40,652 bases of DNA from Streptomyces sp. sk2.1. GTDB lineage: Bacteria > Actinomycetota > Actinomycetes > Streptomycetales > Streptomycetaceae. The stretch is from NCBI RefSeq assembly GCF_008120935.1, contig NZ_RDBO01000045.1:188756-229407 (forward strand), given 5' to 3'. The notes under the pieces are model-generated. The model was not told where the DNA came from. It was given only the letters and a program-made list of their open reading frames with translations, and did not search any database. The first letter of the stretch is position 1, and each line of letters starts with the position of its first letter. Below are positions 31,014 to 39,058 of this stretch, in pieces. Position numbers and translations under genes: made by a program.

Positions 31014-31544
31014 CTACAGCTGGTCCCCCGTGCCGGCCGGTTCCGGAGGATGCGTCCCGCCACCGTCCTTGATGTCCGTCTCGCAGGTTCGTGGGTCGTA
31101 GGACCGGTCATTGGGGATCAACAGCACTCCGGCAACCTGCTCGGGGTGCTCGACGACGAGCCATTCGTCGCCCGTGAGGGCGCCGTCCGGTTCGGACCAC
31201 GCCCCGGACGAATGAACCGTCCGACACCCCAACGCCACACGCTCCTTGTCGACCGCGCAGGCGTCCACCGCGGGGTCGGAATATTCTTCGGCGCCGTCGA
31301 AGCGGAAGCGGAAGTGGACCCGGTCGCCTTCGGAGGGCACCTGCAGGTGGGGCTCAAGGCTCCAGTCGACGACTGCGGCGGTGACGCCGAGAGGCTGCCC
31401 GTCCGTGTCCACGACCTGCACCCTGACACCGGCCTCACCGCGCTCCGCCGTCGTGTCGGTGCAGCCCCAGAGGGAAGAGCAGCCGGACAGGGCGAGAATC
31501 ACCAGAGCCAGCGGGGCAACGGCGAACACCCGTGCGGGTAACAC
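31014..31544 (-). CDS. Lipoprotein of unknown function
   Basis: The 176-residue protein has an N-terminal signal (A-R-V-F-A-V-A-P-L-A-L-V-I-L-A) and lipobox A-L-S-G-C (Cys22), so it should be lipid-anchored outside the membrane. The mature part has a beta-rich look (V-R-V-Q-V-V-D-T-D-G-Q-P-L) and several Cys that may form disulfides (C-T, D-A-C-A-V, G-C-R-T, T-C-E-T). It converges with the membrane protein gene and shows no recognised domain. ATG 31544 lies about 200 bp downstream of the terminator of the carboxypeptidase gene. Confidence 0.78.
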   Translation of the reverse strand: MLPARVFAVAPLALVILALSGCSSLWGCTDTTAERGEAGVRVQVVDTDGQPLGVTAAVVDWSLEPHLQVPSEGDRVHFRFRFDGAEEYSDPAVDACAVDKERVALGCRTVHSSGAWSEPDGALTGDEWLVVEHPEQVAGVLLIPNDRSYDPRTCETDIKDGGGTHPPEPAGTGDQL

Positions 31545-31746
31545 TGGGACGACCTCCGGTCGGGGTGGGGCGGGGCAGTGTGTCCCGGGGCCCGGCAGCT
31601 GTGGGTGATGGCGGCGAGCGCCTGCGGCGGCGAAGCCGAAGCCCGGAGGAGCCCTGCGAAATGGGCAGGGCCGAAACGGGGTGCGAGCCTCCCGGGACTC
31701 CTTGTCGGCCGTGCGCGGGCCCGTGCCGGGCTGCGGCGGCCGGGAG

Positions 31747-31792
31747 AACGGCTGTGCCCCGCGACGCGAAGGCGTCGCGGGGCACAGCCGTT
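31747..31792. terminator. Strong hairpin terminator of the carboxypeptidase gene
   Basis: A perfect stem of 21 pairs runs from AACGGCTGTG (31747 on) through CGCGACGC, a 4-base loop (GAAG), and back to AGCCGTT (to 31792). On the minus strand the stem ends in GTT-C, 34 bases past the stop codon of the carboxypeptidase gene. Confidence 0.9.
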
Positions 31793-31825
31793 TCGGATCG
31801 GACCCTCAGGAGCGGCCGGTCCGGG

Positions 31826-34504
31826 TCAGCCGATCCGGGTCAGCTTGGCCCCGAACGACGGTTCCACGAGGTCGTCCTGCAGTGCGACGGCCACCTTGAC
31901 CTGGCTGCTCCCTTCGCCCACGGTGAGCGTGCCGACGTGGGTACCGGCCGTCGCCGCGTGCGGGATCGTCCTGCCGTCGTCGGTCAGCTCTATCCGGACG
32001 GTGAGTCCGGCCCAGCCGACGGCGGACACGTCCTTGGTCGCGACGACCGGGACGCTGCCGCCCATCCCGTCCGAGACGGTGCCGACGACGTCGCCCTTCT
32101 TCACAACCTTGGCGTTCTCCAGCAGGTCCTGCGTCGCCGTCATCACTTCCTTGCTGACCGCGTTGACCGTGTCGATGATGGGCGGCTGGTGCTGGCCCAG
32201 CACTGCGCCGACGATCAGCTGGTCGGTGTCGCCGACCATCTTGTGGGCGGCGAAGAGCAGGTTCCCGCCCGCCTTGCTGGTGGAGCCGGTCTTGATGCCG
32301 AGCGCACCGTTGTAGGGCACGAGGGTGTTGTAGTTGCGCCAGTTCTTGCCCGACGGGTCGGTCCACGACGGCAGCTTCGTGATGTCCATCAGCGCCGGGA
32401 TCTCCACCAGCTTCTCGCCGAGCTTCACCTGGTCCTCGGCCGAGCTGACCGTGGTCGCGTTGAGCCCGGACGGGTCGGTGTAGGTGGTGTTCTTCATGCC
32501 GAGTTCCTTGGCGGTCTCGTTCATCTTCTTGACGAACGCCTCCTCGGAACCCGCGTCCCAGCGCGCCAGCAGTCGCGCGATGTTGTTGGCGGAGGGGATC
32601 ATGATCGCGGCAAGCGCCTCGTACTCGGTGAGCGTGTCGCCCTCCTTCACGGTGTTGAGCGTCGACTCGCCCTCCGCGTCCAGCCTGCCGTCCGACTCAC
32701 CCTTGGCGTCGACCTTGATCTTGGGGCCCTTCTCGCCCTTCTTCAGCGGGTGGTCCTTGAGCACGATGTACGCGGTCATCGCCTTGGCCACACTGCCGAT
32801 CGGCACGGCCTTCTGCTCGCCGAACGAGCCCACCGGGCCCAGCCCGGTCGCCGCCATATAGCCCTGGCCCTCGTTGGGCCACGGCAGGGACGGCTTGTCG
32901 CCCTTGAAGGTGTACGTGTCCTTCGCCGACATCTGGATCTCGGGGTCCGGGAGCGGGCGCACCATCTGCACGATCGCAAAGACGATCAGCAGGAGCAGCA
33001 CCAGCGGGGTCCAGATCTTGACCCTGCGGACGGCGGTGCGGACCGGCGTCTCCGGCGGCGGAGGCGTGTTCGTCAGCTCGGCCAGCAGGTCGAGCGGCGG
33101 CTTCGGCGGCATCGGCTGCTGCGTGGTCCGCTCGGCCGTGCTCAGCGAGGCGGGCGGCGCCGCGGCGGGCGTCGCGGCCGGAACGGGCGCCCCCGAACCG
33201 CGCGGCGCCGCCGGCGCGGGTCGTACGTCGTCCCCGCGCAGGGGCACGAACTTGCTGGTCCGCTCGGCGGAGGACTCGGGCTCCGAAGCGGGCCCCGACG
33301 TCTGCTTCGAGTCGGGCGAGATGACCTTCAGCGCGGTCGTCGGCTGGTCGACCCGGGCCGCGGCGGGCGCCCTGAAGATGGCCGTCGGCTGGTCGATCCC
33401 GCTCTTGTCGTCCTTGTCGTCGCCGTCGGCACCGTCGTCGCCCTTGTCGGGCTCGGCGCTCTTGGCACTCCTGGCGTCCTCGGCGGCCTTGTCGGCCTCC
33501 TCGGCGTCCTTGTCCGATCCGGCGTCGGCGTCGGCGGCCGCGTCGGGCTCGGCGGCGGCAGCAGCACCTGCGGCCTTCTCGCCCTTCCCGTCCTTCTCGG
33601 TCTTCGCGTCGGCGTCGGCGTCGGCGGACTCGGCGGCGGACTCGGACGTGTCGGCCTTCGCCGCGTCCGTGTCCGCGTCGTCCGCGTCCCCATCGGCGTC
33701 CGCGTCCGCCTCCGGCGCGTCTGCGTCCGCCTCCGACGCGTCCGAATCGGCCTTGGCCTCAGCCTTGACCTCGGACGCGGCAGACTCCGGGGGGTCGCCC
33801 TTCGCCGCCGCCTCCTCGTCGCCGTCCTTCGGCCCGGACTCCTCACGCGGGGTCTCCGGCTCCTCGGCGGCCTCCGCGACGGTTTCCGCCGCCTTCTCCG
33901 CCGCACCGGCCTCCGCGGACCCGTCCCCCGCAGGCCCGTCCACCGCGTCGGCGTCGGAACCGGCCGCGTCGGCCTCTCCGTCTCCGCCCGCAGCCCCGGT
34001 CACGCCCGCGTCCACGCCTCCAGAGGCCCCCTCCCGGCCTCCGGCACCCTTTCCGGCATCCTTCTCCGCCTCATCGGCGGCCGCAGCGCTCCCAGGGCCC
34101 TCAGAGCCCTCGGGCTCCTCGGTGTCGGCCTCGGCACCGGTCGCCGCGGGCTCCTCCGAGCCCTCGCCGTCCTCGCCGTCCTCGCTGCTCCTGTCGTCCT
34201 CTGCGTCCTCGACGTCCTCGACCGGCCGCGTACGGAAGACGGCCGTGGCCGTGTCCGCCTTGACGCCGTCAGACCCATCGGCGCCGTTGGCACCGTCGGA
34301 ACCGCCGGTGCCCTCACCCTCGTCGTCACCATCGGCCCCGGCGAGCGCTCCCGCACGGAACACGGTCGTCGCCGTGTCCGTTCCTTCCGCGGTCGCGTCC
34401 TTCGCGGACGGTTCACGGAAGACGGCAAGCCGCGGATCGCTTTCGCTCCGAGCCGTTCCCGACGACTTCTGCTGCTCCGACTTGTCGGGGGACTCGCCCG
34501 CCAC
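31826..34504 (-). CDS. D-alanyl-D-alanine carboxypeptidase with very long acidic cytoplasmic N-terminus
   Basis: The 892-residue protein ends in an S11 (PBP5-like) carboxypeptidase domain that trims peptidoglycan stem peptides: G-S-V-A-K (SxxK), P-S-A-N (SxN) and I-K-T-G-S-T (KTG). A single membrane segment (W-T-P-L-V-L-L-L-L-I-V-F-A-I-V) near residue 500 places it outside. The preceding ~490 residues are cytoplasmic, Ala/Asp/Glu/Ser-rich and disordered. They contain spaced repeats R-L-A-V-F-R, T-T-V-F-R, T-A-V-F-R and T-A-I-F-R, resembling phospho-threonine sites of Ser/Thr kinases and FHA partners. GTG 34504 has AGGAGG 6 bases upstream. The gene is divergent from the GPP34 gene. Confidence 0.9.
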   Translation of the reverse strand: MAGESPDKSEQQKSSGTARSESDPRLAVFREPSAKDATAEGTDTATTVFRAGALAGADGDDEGEGTGGSDGANGADGSDGVKADTATAVFRTRPVEDVEDAEDDRSSEDGEDGEGSEEPAATGAEADTEEPEGSEGPGSAAAADEAEKDAGKGAGGREGASGGVDAGVTGAAGGDGEADAAGSDADAVDGPAGDGSAEAGAAEKAAETVAEAAEEPETPREESGPKDGDEEAAAKGDPPESAASEVKAEAKADSDASEADADAPEADADADGDADDADTDAAKADTSESAAESADADADAKTEKDGKGEKAAGAAAAAEPDAAADADAGSDKDAEEADKAAEDARSAKSAEPDKGDDGADGDDKDDKSGIDQPTAIFRAPAAARVDQPTTALKVISPDSKQTSGPASEPESSAERTSKFVPLRGDDVRPAPAAPRGSGAPVPAATPAAAPPASLSTAERTTQQPMPPKPPLDLLAELTNTPPPPETPVRTAVRRVKIWTPLVLLLLIVFAIVQMVRPLPDPEIQMSAKDTYTFKGDKPSLPWPNEGQGYMAATGLGPVGSFGEQKAVPIGSVAKAMTAYIVLKDHPLKKGEKGPKIKVDAKGESDGRLDAEGESTLNTVKEGDTLTEYEALAAIMIPSANNIARLLARWDAGSEEAFVKKMNETAKELGMKNTTYTDPSGLNATTVSSAEDQVKLGEKLVEIPALMDITKLPSWTDPSGKNWRNYNTLVPYNGALGIKTGSTSKAGGNLLFAAHKMVGDTDQLIVGAVLGQHQPPIIDTVNAVSKEVMTATQDLLENAKVVKKGDVVGTVSDGMGGSVPVVATKDVSAVGWAGLTVRIELTDDGRTIPHAATAGTHVGTLTVGEGSSQVKVAVALQDDLVEPSFGAKLTRIG

Positions 34505-34700
34505 CGATGCCTCCTACATGCGGCACGGGGGACACCCCCGCGCTGTCCGAAACCATCTACCAGTGTCCTGTGTGAACCACCGGCCCGGCTGCAAGACGAG
34601 AACGACATACCTACTGGTTCCCATACAAAGCACCCAGGCACTCTCGACAGACCAATGTGAGAGGGGTCACCCTGTCATTCATCCACGCGGGGAGGCATGG

Positions 34701-35423
34701 ATGGGCAGGAGCCGCAGAACAATTCCGGAGGAGCTTCTGCTGCTCGCTCTGGACCCGACCACGGGTACCACAGCGCAGCCGCAGTCGCTCGACCTCGGCC
34801 TCGCCGGGGCTCAGCTAGTGGAGCTGGCTCTGGCAGGACGGATAGCCCCTGACGGGGATCGTATCGCCGTGGTGATGCCACGGCCGACAGGAGATCCGAC
34901 TCTGGACTCCGCACTGGAACTGCTGCGCCGACGCGGCAGCCCGGTTCGGGCGGTCCACTGGATCGGCGGGCCCCGACTGGGGCTGCGTCAGATCTACCTC
35001 GCTCATCTGGAGCGGTGCGGCATGGTGCATGCCGTGGCGGGCCAGATGTGCGGAGTGCTGCCGACGACTCGCTACCAGGCGACGGACACGGCAATCAGCC
35101 GGGACATCAGAGCCAGGCTGGACAGTGCGATCCGCACCGGTGTACCGCCGGACCCGCGGACCGCGGCGCTCGCCGCGCTGGCCCACGCGGTCGGACTCGG
35201 CAAGCACCTGTACCCCGGGAACGAGGGGCGTTCATCGCGCTCCCGGCTCCGGGACCTGATCAGGCACGACCCGATGGGCGGCCTCGTGGCGCACGCCGTG
35301 ATGGACGTCCAGAACGGGGCGGTCGCACAGCCGCGCCGCAACCAGGCGGCCGGAGTCCCGTTGCAACCGCAAGTGCAGTCGCAGTCCCGCCGCGGCAGCA
35401 TGGCGCACACCGCGGCCCACTAG
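34701..35423 (+). CDS. GPP34 family phosphoprotein (GOLPH3-like)
   Basis: The 240-residue protein matches the actinobacterial GPP34 family, homologous to eukaryotic GOLPH3/Vps74, which binds phosphoinositides. It starts T-I-P-E-E-L-L-L-L-A-L-D-P-T-T-G, then A-G-A-Q-L-V-E-L-A-L-A-G-R-I, the conserved N-terminal pattern. The middle holds D-S-A-L-E-L-L-R-R-R-G-S-P and the end A-A-L-A-A-L-A-H-A-V-G-L-G-K-H-L-Y. The bacterial role is unclear. ATG 34701 is in frame behind GGGGAGG; ATG 34697 is out of frame. The C-terminus is Gln-rich and variable. Confidence 0.87.
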   Translation: MGRSRRTIPEELLLLALDPTTGTTAQPQSLDLGLAGAQLVELALAGRIAPDGDRIAVVMPRPTGDPTLDSALELLRRRGSPVRAVHWIGGPRLGLRQIYLAHLERCGMVHAVAGQMCGVLPTTRYQATDTAISRDIRARLDSAIRTGVPPDPRTAALAALAHAVGLGKHLYPGNEGRSSRSRLRDLIRHDPMGGLVAHAVMDVQNGAVAQPRRNQAAGVPLQPQVQSQSRRGSMAHTAAH

Positions 35424-35582
35424 GACCGCGCCGACGCGCCCGCACCGCAGCACACCGCACCACCGCAGCACATGACGCCACCGCACCACCGCACCACCGC
35501 ACCACGGCGTCGCCGCACCAACGGCACCAATCGAATACCGCCGCACCGTCGTCCCCAAGACCCGGTTCGGGAGCCGCACCAA

Positions 35583-35616
35583 GCGCGGGGCAGCCGAGAC
35601 ATCGGCTGCCCCGCGC
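35583..35616. terminator. Terminator after the GPP34 gene
   Basis: GCGCGGGGCAGCCG (35583-35596) pairs perfectly with CGGCTGCCCCGCGC (35603-35616) around a 6-base loop. It lies 160 bp past the GPP34 stop. The stretch between is a CACCACCG-type low-complexity run. Confidence 0.78.
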
Positions 35617-35713
35617 GCGTGCGTGTGTCCATTTCCCAGCGCGGCCGGGGCAAGTGGTGGCAATCTGCTCAGCAGTAGATACGCACAGCTACATAGCCGG
35701 AGGTGCCGTTTCC

Positions 35714-36583
35714 GTGCCGTCCAACGTCAATCCCACCGTCAGGCGACGCCGATTGGGCCAGGAATTGCGCCGACTGCGCGAGCTCAAGGGCATGACGGCC
35801 GAGGAGGTGGCGGAGCGACTGCTGGTATCGCAGTCGAAGATCAGCCGCCTGGAGAACGGCCGCCGCTCCATCAGCCAGCGCGACGTCCGTGATCTCTGCG
35901 GGGTGTACGAGGTCGCGGACCACCGCATCGTCGACTCGCTCATGCAGATGGCCAAGGACTCCCGCCAGCAGGGCTGGTGGCACGCCTTCGGCGACATCCC
36001 GTACAGCGTCTACATCGGCCTGGAGACCGACGCGGAGTCGCTGCGGGTGTACGAACCCCAGGTGGTCCCGGGCCTGTTGCAGACCCGGAGCTACGCCGAG
36101 GCGCTGATCAACGGCGCGCTGCCGGAGGCCCCGCCGAGCGACATCGACAAGCGCGTCAGCGTCCGGGCCCGCCGCCAGGACCGGATCACCGACCTGGAAC
36201 ACCCGCTGCGGCTGTGGGCGGTGATCGACGAGTCCGCGCTGCGCCGGCTGGTCGGCAGCAAGCAGGTGATGATCGAGCAGTTGGAGCAACTGGTCGAACT
36301 GTCCCGGCTGCCGCACGTGACCGTGCAGGTGCTGCCGTTCGAGATGGGGGCGCACCCCGGCATCAACGGGCAGTACGCCATTCTGGAATTCCCGGACGCC
36401 GCGGACTCCAGCGTCGTCTACATCGAGGGCGTCACCAGCGACCTCTACCTGGAGAAGGCGAACGACGTCCAGCGGTACAGCGTCATGTACGAGCACCTGC
36501 GCGCACAGGCGTTGAATGTGGAGCAGACCCGGCACTTCATCGCCGAAATCGCGAAGGAATACGTCGAGCTCCCCGGCGCGTGA
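35714..36583 (+). CDS. XRE-family regulator with DUF5753 domain
   Basis: The 289-residue protein has an N-terminal helix-turn-helix at about residues 12-70 (L-G-Q-E-L-R-R-L-R-E, then T-A-E-E-V-A-E-R-L, then S-Q-S-K-I-S-R-L-E-N-G-R-R). The rest is DUF5753: V-P-G-L-L-Q-T-R-S-Y-A-E-A-L, R-R-Q-D-R-I, W-A-V-I-D-E-S-A-L-R, V-Q-V-L-P-F. Such proteins (WhiJ-like) are encoded next to small DUF397 proteins in Streptomyces and influence development or antibiotic production. GTG 35714 follows GGAGGTG at about 8 bases. The partner gene lies 329 bp downstream. Confidence 0.92.
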   Translation: MPSNVNPTVRRRRLGQELRRLRELKGMTAEEVAERLLVSQSKISRLENGRRSISQRDVRDLCGVYEVADHRIVDSLMQMAKDSRQQGWWHAFGDIPYSVYIGLETDAESLRVYEPQVVPGLLQTRSYAEALINGALPEAPPSDIDKRVSVRARRQDRITDLEHPLRLWAVIDESALRRLVGSKQVMIEQLEQLVELSRLPHVTVQVLPFEMGAHPGINGQYAILEFPDAADSSVVYIEGVTSDLYLEKANDVQRYSVMYEHLRAQALNVEQTRHFIAEIAKEYVELPGA

Positions 36584-36912
36584 CCGGGAAATACGCCCGA
36601 TCCGCACTGCCGAACAGCGCGAACAAGCCGTGCGGGGGAGAAACGCGTCCGACCCTCCAGCGCATGAATTCCGGACAGCCCGAACGCCCCATGAAGTCCG
36701 CAATGCGGGAAATGAAGTGATGTTACGGGAGGGGCGGCGGGATAATACACCGCCCCTCACCCGCTGCGGAAGATATGCAGAACACATACCACCCGGTCGA
36801 GTGAACGCCCCCTTCGCCCAAGTGGCTTGACGAGTAGCGTCGATCACGCCAAACGGAACACCGGCGGAACGCCGTCGGTGTCATTCACGCGACTCTTTGA
36901 ACCGGAGTGAAC
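36584..36912. other. Gap between the XRE gene and the DUF397 gene
   Basis: No further gene is supported in 329 bp. A hairpin AGGGGCG/CGCCCCT (36730-36736 and 36751-36757) may end the XRE transcript. TAGCGT (36835-36840) is a possible -10 for the DUF397 gene. A second hairpin, ACACCG/CGGTGT (36858-36863 and 36876-36881) with inner pairs, lies in the DUF397 leader and may be an operator or attenuator. Confidence 0.5.
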
Positions 36913-37119
36913 ATGGCCATTCGTCAGGGTGCTACGGACAAGTGGACGAAGTCCTCGTATTCCGGGGGCAACGGCGCCTGCGTCGAAGTCAAGTCCCCTC
37001 TCGTGCAGGCAATTGACGTACGCGACTCGAAGGCCCCCGAAGGCCCTTCGATCACGTTCGTCCCCGCCGCGTGGAACGCATTCGTGCGTGATGTCGGCAA
37101 GGGCGCCGTCGACGCCTGA
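36913..37119 (+). CDS. Small DUF397 protein, partner of the XRE regulator
   Basis: The 68-residue protein shows the DUF397 signature W-T-K-S-S-Y-S-G-G-N-G-A-C-V-E-V, then V-R-D-S-K and a C-terminal W-N-A-F-V-R-D-V. DUF397 proteins pair with XRE/DUF5753 regulators and are thought to modulate them. ATG 36913 is chosen because GGAG lies 6 bases upstream; GTG 36907 also opens the frame. Confidence 0.9.
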   Translation: MAIRQGATDKWTKSSYSGGNGACVEVKSPLVQAIDVRDSKAPEGPSITFVPAAWNAFVRDVGKGAVDA

Positions 37120-37234
37120 CCGATGAATTCGCGCGTTCGCACCGCGGCGCCTTTCCGGTGCCGTCGTCAGCCCTCTCGACTGGTCCGCCGTCCTGGCCGA
37201 GGGGGCTCGGCGCCCGTCCCGCGGTGCGTGTCGC

Positions 37235-38074
37235 TCAGCGCAGCCGGTCGACGTACAGATCGGTACCCGGCACCGTCGGGATGAACGGCGCCACCAGCTC
37301 CACCCGCCCCAGGCCGGATTCCGCGACCGCCGCGTCGAGTCCGGCGAAGTGCCCGGCCCAGCAATCCCCCGGCTCCTCCTGGAGGAACCACAGCAGGGTC
37401 AGCCGGGTGTCGACGCCCTCCACCTGCCGCACATAGGCCATCCGGTCGCCGGGCAGCGGCGTCGGGCGGAAGACGGTCACCATCGCCGCCGGGGAGCCCT
37501 CCAGCCGCTCCGGCAGATGCCGCGAGCGCAGCCATTCGAGCAACTCGGCCCGCCGCTCCGGGCCTTCGGCGTCGATCACTTCGAGGACCAGCCCCCGGTA
37601 GGGGTGGTCCAGGGCGTGGAAGTCCCGGGGCCCCTCGGCCCCGTCCCGGTAGACCGTCGCCTCGTGGTGCTGGAACGAGGTGAACACATGAGTGCGGTCC
37701 CGGTGGACGCGGCCGTCCCGGTCGAGCCGCTTGTTGATGCCGACGGTCCACCTCATGTGGTCGTCGTAGCGCCCCTCCGTCACCCAGTACGTGGACAGGT
37801 AGCAGCCGGCCCCGACCGGCTCCGCGACCGCGGACCGCTCCGGGTAGCGCAGTTCCCGCAGTTCACGGGTGGCCACCCAGCGGCGCCCGGCGAACATCCA
37901 GGGCATCGCCATCGCGCCCGCGTAGTAGTGGTCGTCCTCGTACCAGCGGTTGTACGCGTACTCGTGGCCCGGGTGCGGTTCGACCAGGGTGATCAGCGCG
38001 TGGCCGGGGCGGACCCCGTACGGCCCCAGCGCGGCCAGTTCGCCGTAGGCGGCGCTCCGCGTCTCGTCGCTCAT
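37235..38074 (-). CDS. Uncharacterised protein divergent from an SDR
   Basis: The 279-residue protein has no signal peptide. It shows H-A-L-I-T-L-V-E-P-H-P-G-H-E-Y-A-Y-N-R-W-Y-E-D-D-H near residue 25, then W-M-F-A-G-R-R-W-V-A, Y-W-V-T-E-G-R, and a second similar half. The N-x-W-Y-x-D-x-H pattern resembles EthD/NIPSNAP-like dimeric alpha+beta barrels, as if two barrels were fused. AAGGGG lies 6 bases before ATG 38074. A perfect palindrome in the divergent promoter suggests shared TetR-type control with the SDR gene and a common pathway. The reaction is unknown. Confidence 0.75.
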   Translation of the reverse strand: MSDETRSAAYGELAALGPYGVRPGHALITLVEPHPGHEYAYNRWYEDDHYYAGAMAMPWMFAGRRWVATRELRELRYPERSAVAEPVGAGCYLSTYWVTEGRYDDHMRWTVGINKRLDRDGRVHRDRTHVFTSFQHHEATVYRDGAEGPRDFHALDHPYRGLVLEVIDAEGPERRAELLEWLRSRHLPERLEGSPAAMVTVFRPTPLPGDRMAYVRQVEGVDTRLTLLWFLQEEPGDCWAGHFAGLDAAVAESGLGRVELVAPFIPTVPGTDLYVDRLR

Positions 38075-38110
38075 GCCGTTCCCCTTCCGTACTCGGCAAC
38101 GGCGCCCTAC

Positions 38111-38127
38111 TCTGACGCACCGTCAGA
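38111..38127. promoter_or_regulatory. Perfect palindromic operator between divergent genes
   Basis: TCTGACG-N3-CGTCAGA is a perfect 17-bp inverted repeat. Similar TGACG/CGTCA palindromes are typical of TetR-family operators before fatty-acid, steroid or acyl-CoA genes. No TetR gene lies beside it in the window. Confidence 0.68.
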
Positions 38128-38170
38128 AAAACTGCCAGGGTGCGGAACCGTCGCCGTCAGGAGGCCGCCG

Positions 38171-38953
38171 ATGTCGCTCGCGGGGAAGACCGTCGTCGTG
38201 TCCGGCGTGGGGCCGGGGCTCGGGCACCGGGTCGCCGCGGCGGTCGTGCGGGAGGGCGGGGACGCGGTGCTCGGGGCGCGCACCGCCGCGCATCTCGCCG
38301 GGTCGGCCGCGCGGATCGACCCCGGGGGCCGGCACACCGCCCATCTGGCCACCGACATCACGGACGAGGCGCGGTGCGGGGCGCTCGCCGCGCTGGCGCT
38401 GGAACGGTTCGGGCGGCTCGACGCGGTGGTCCACGTCGCCGCCCTGGACAGCCATTTCGGCGGGGTCGAGGACGCCGACCTCGACACCTGGCGGTCGGTG
38501 CTCGACGTCAATCTGCTCGGCACGCTGCGGATGACCCGCGCCTGCCTGCCCGGCCTCAAGGAGCGGGGCGGCTCGGTGGTGATCATCGGTACACAGTCCT
38601 CGGTGGCCGCGCCGTCCCGGGTGCGGCAGGCGGCGTACGCGGCGTCGAAGGGGGCGCTCACCTCGGCGATGTACTCCATGGCGCGGGAGTTCGGCCCGCA
38701 CCGCATCCGGGTCAACACGGTGCTGCCGGGCTGGATGTGGGGCCCGCCGGTGCAGGCGTACGTACGGTCCACGGCACGCGCCGAGGGAACGAGCGAGGCC
38801 GAGGTGCTGAGCGGGCTCACCGAGCGCATGGCACTGCCCGAACCGGCCACGGACGGCGACGTGGCGGAGGCCGCCGTGTTCCTGGCGTCGGACCGGGCGC
38901 GGGCGATCACCGGGCAGTCCCTGCTGGTCAACGCCGGTGAAGTGATGCGATAG
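38171..38953 (+). CDS. Short-chain dehydrogenase/reductase (SDR)
   Basis: The 260-residue protein is a classical SDR oxidoreductase using NAD(P). The nucleotide-binding loop reads S-G-V-G-P-G-L-G (about 11-18). The structural N-A-G motif is replaced by V-A-A-L-D-S. The catalytic Ser lies in I-I-G-T-Q-S-S and Tyr/Lys in Y-A-A-S-K. The C-terminal P-G-W-M-W-G-P-P and S-L-L-V-N-A-G match the fold. AGGAGG precedes ATG 38171. The substrate is unknown; pairing with the divergent gene suggests breakdown of an organic compound. Confidence 0.9.
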   Translation: MSLAGKTVVVSGVGPGLGHRVAAAVVREGGDAVLGARTAAHLAGSAARIDPGGRHTAHLATDITDEARCGALAALALERFGRLDAVVHVAALDSHFGGVEDADLDTWRSVLDVNLLGTLRMTRACLPGLKERGGSVVIIGTQSSVAAPSRVRQAAYAASKGALTSAMYSMAREFGPHRIRVNTVLPGWMWGPPVQAYVRSTARAEGTSEAEVLSGLTERMALPEPATDGDVAEAAVFLASDRARAITGQSLLVNAGEVMR

Positions 38954-38988
38954 CTCCGGCCGGACGGGCCGGGGCGGATACGTGTGGA

Positions 38989-39024
38989 GGGGTGCGGACG
39001 CGGCGGCATCCACGTCCGCACCCC
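38989..39024. terminator. Bidirectional terminator between SDR and ADP-ribosylglycohydrolase-like genes
   Basis: GGGGTGCGGACG (38989-39000) pairs perfectly with CGTCCGCACCCC (39013-39024) around a 12-base loop, in the gap between two converging genes. Confidence 0.82.
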
Positions 39025-39058
39025 GGTCTCCGCCCCGTCCCCGCCGCCCGTACCGGCT

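Noticed and set aside
31532..34660. A 1042-codon plus-strand frame across the carboxypeptidase gene
   Set aside because: Low-complexity Arg/Gly/Leu sequence opposite an Ala/Asp/Glu-rich gene; the S-x-x-K, S-x-N and K-T-G motifs are on the other strand.
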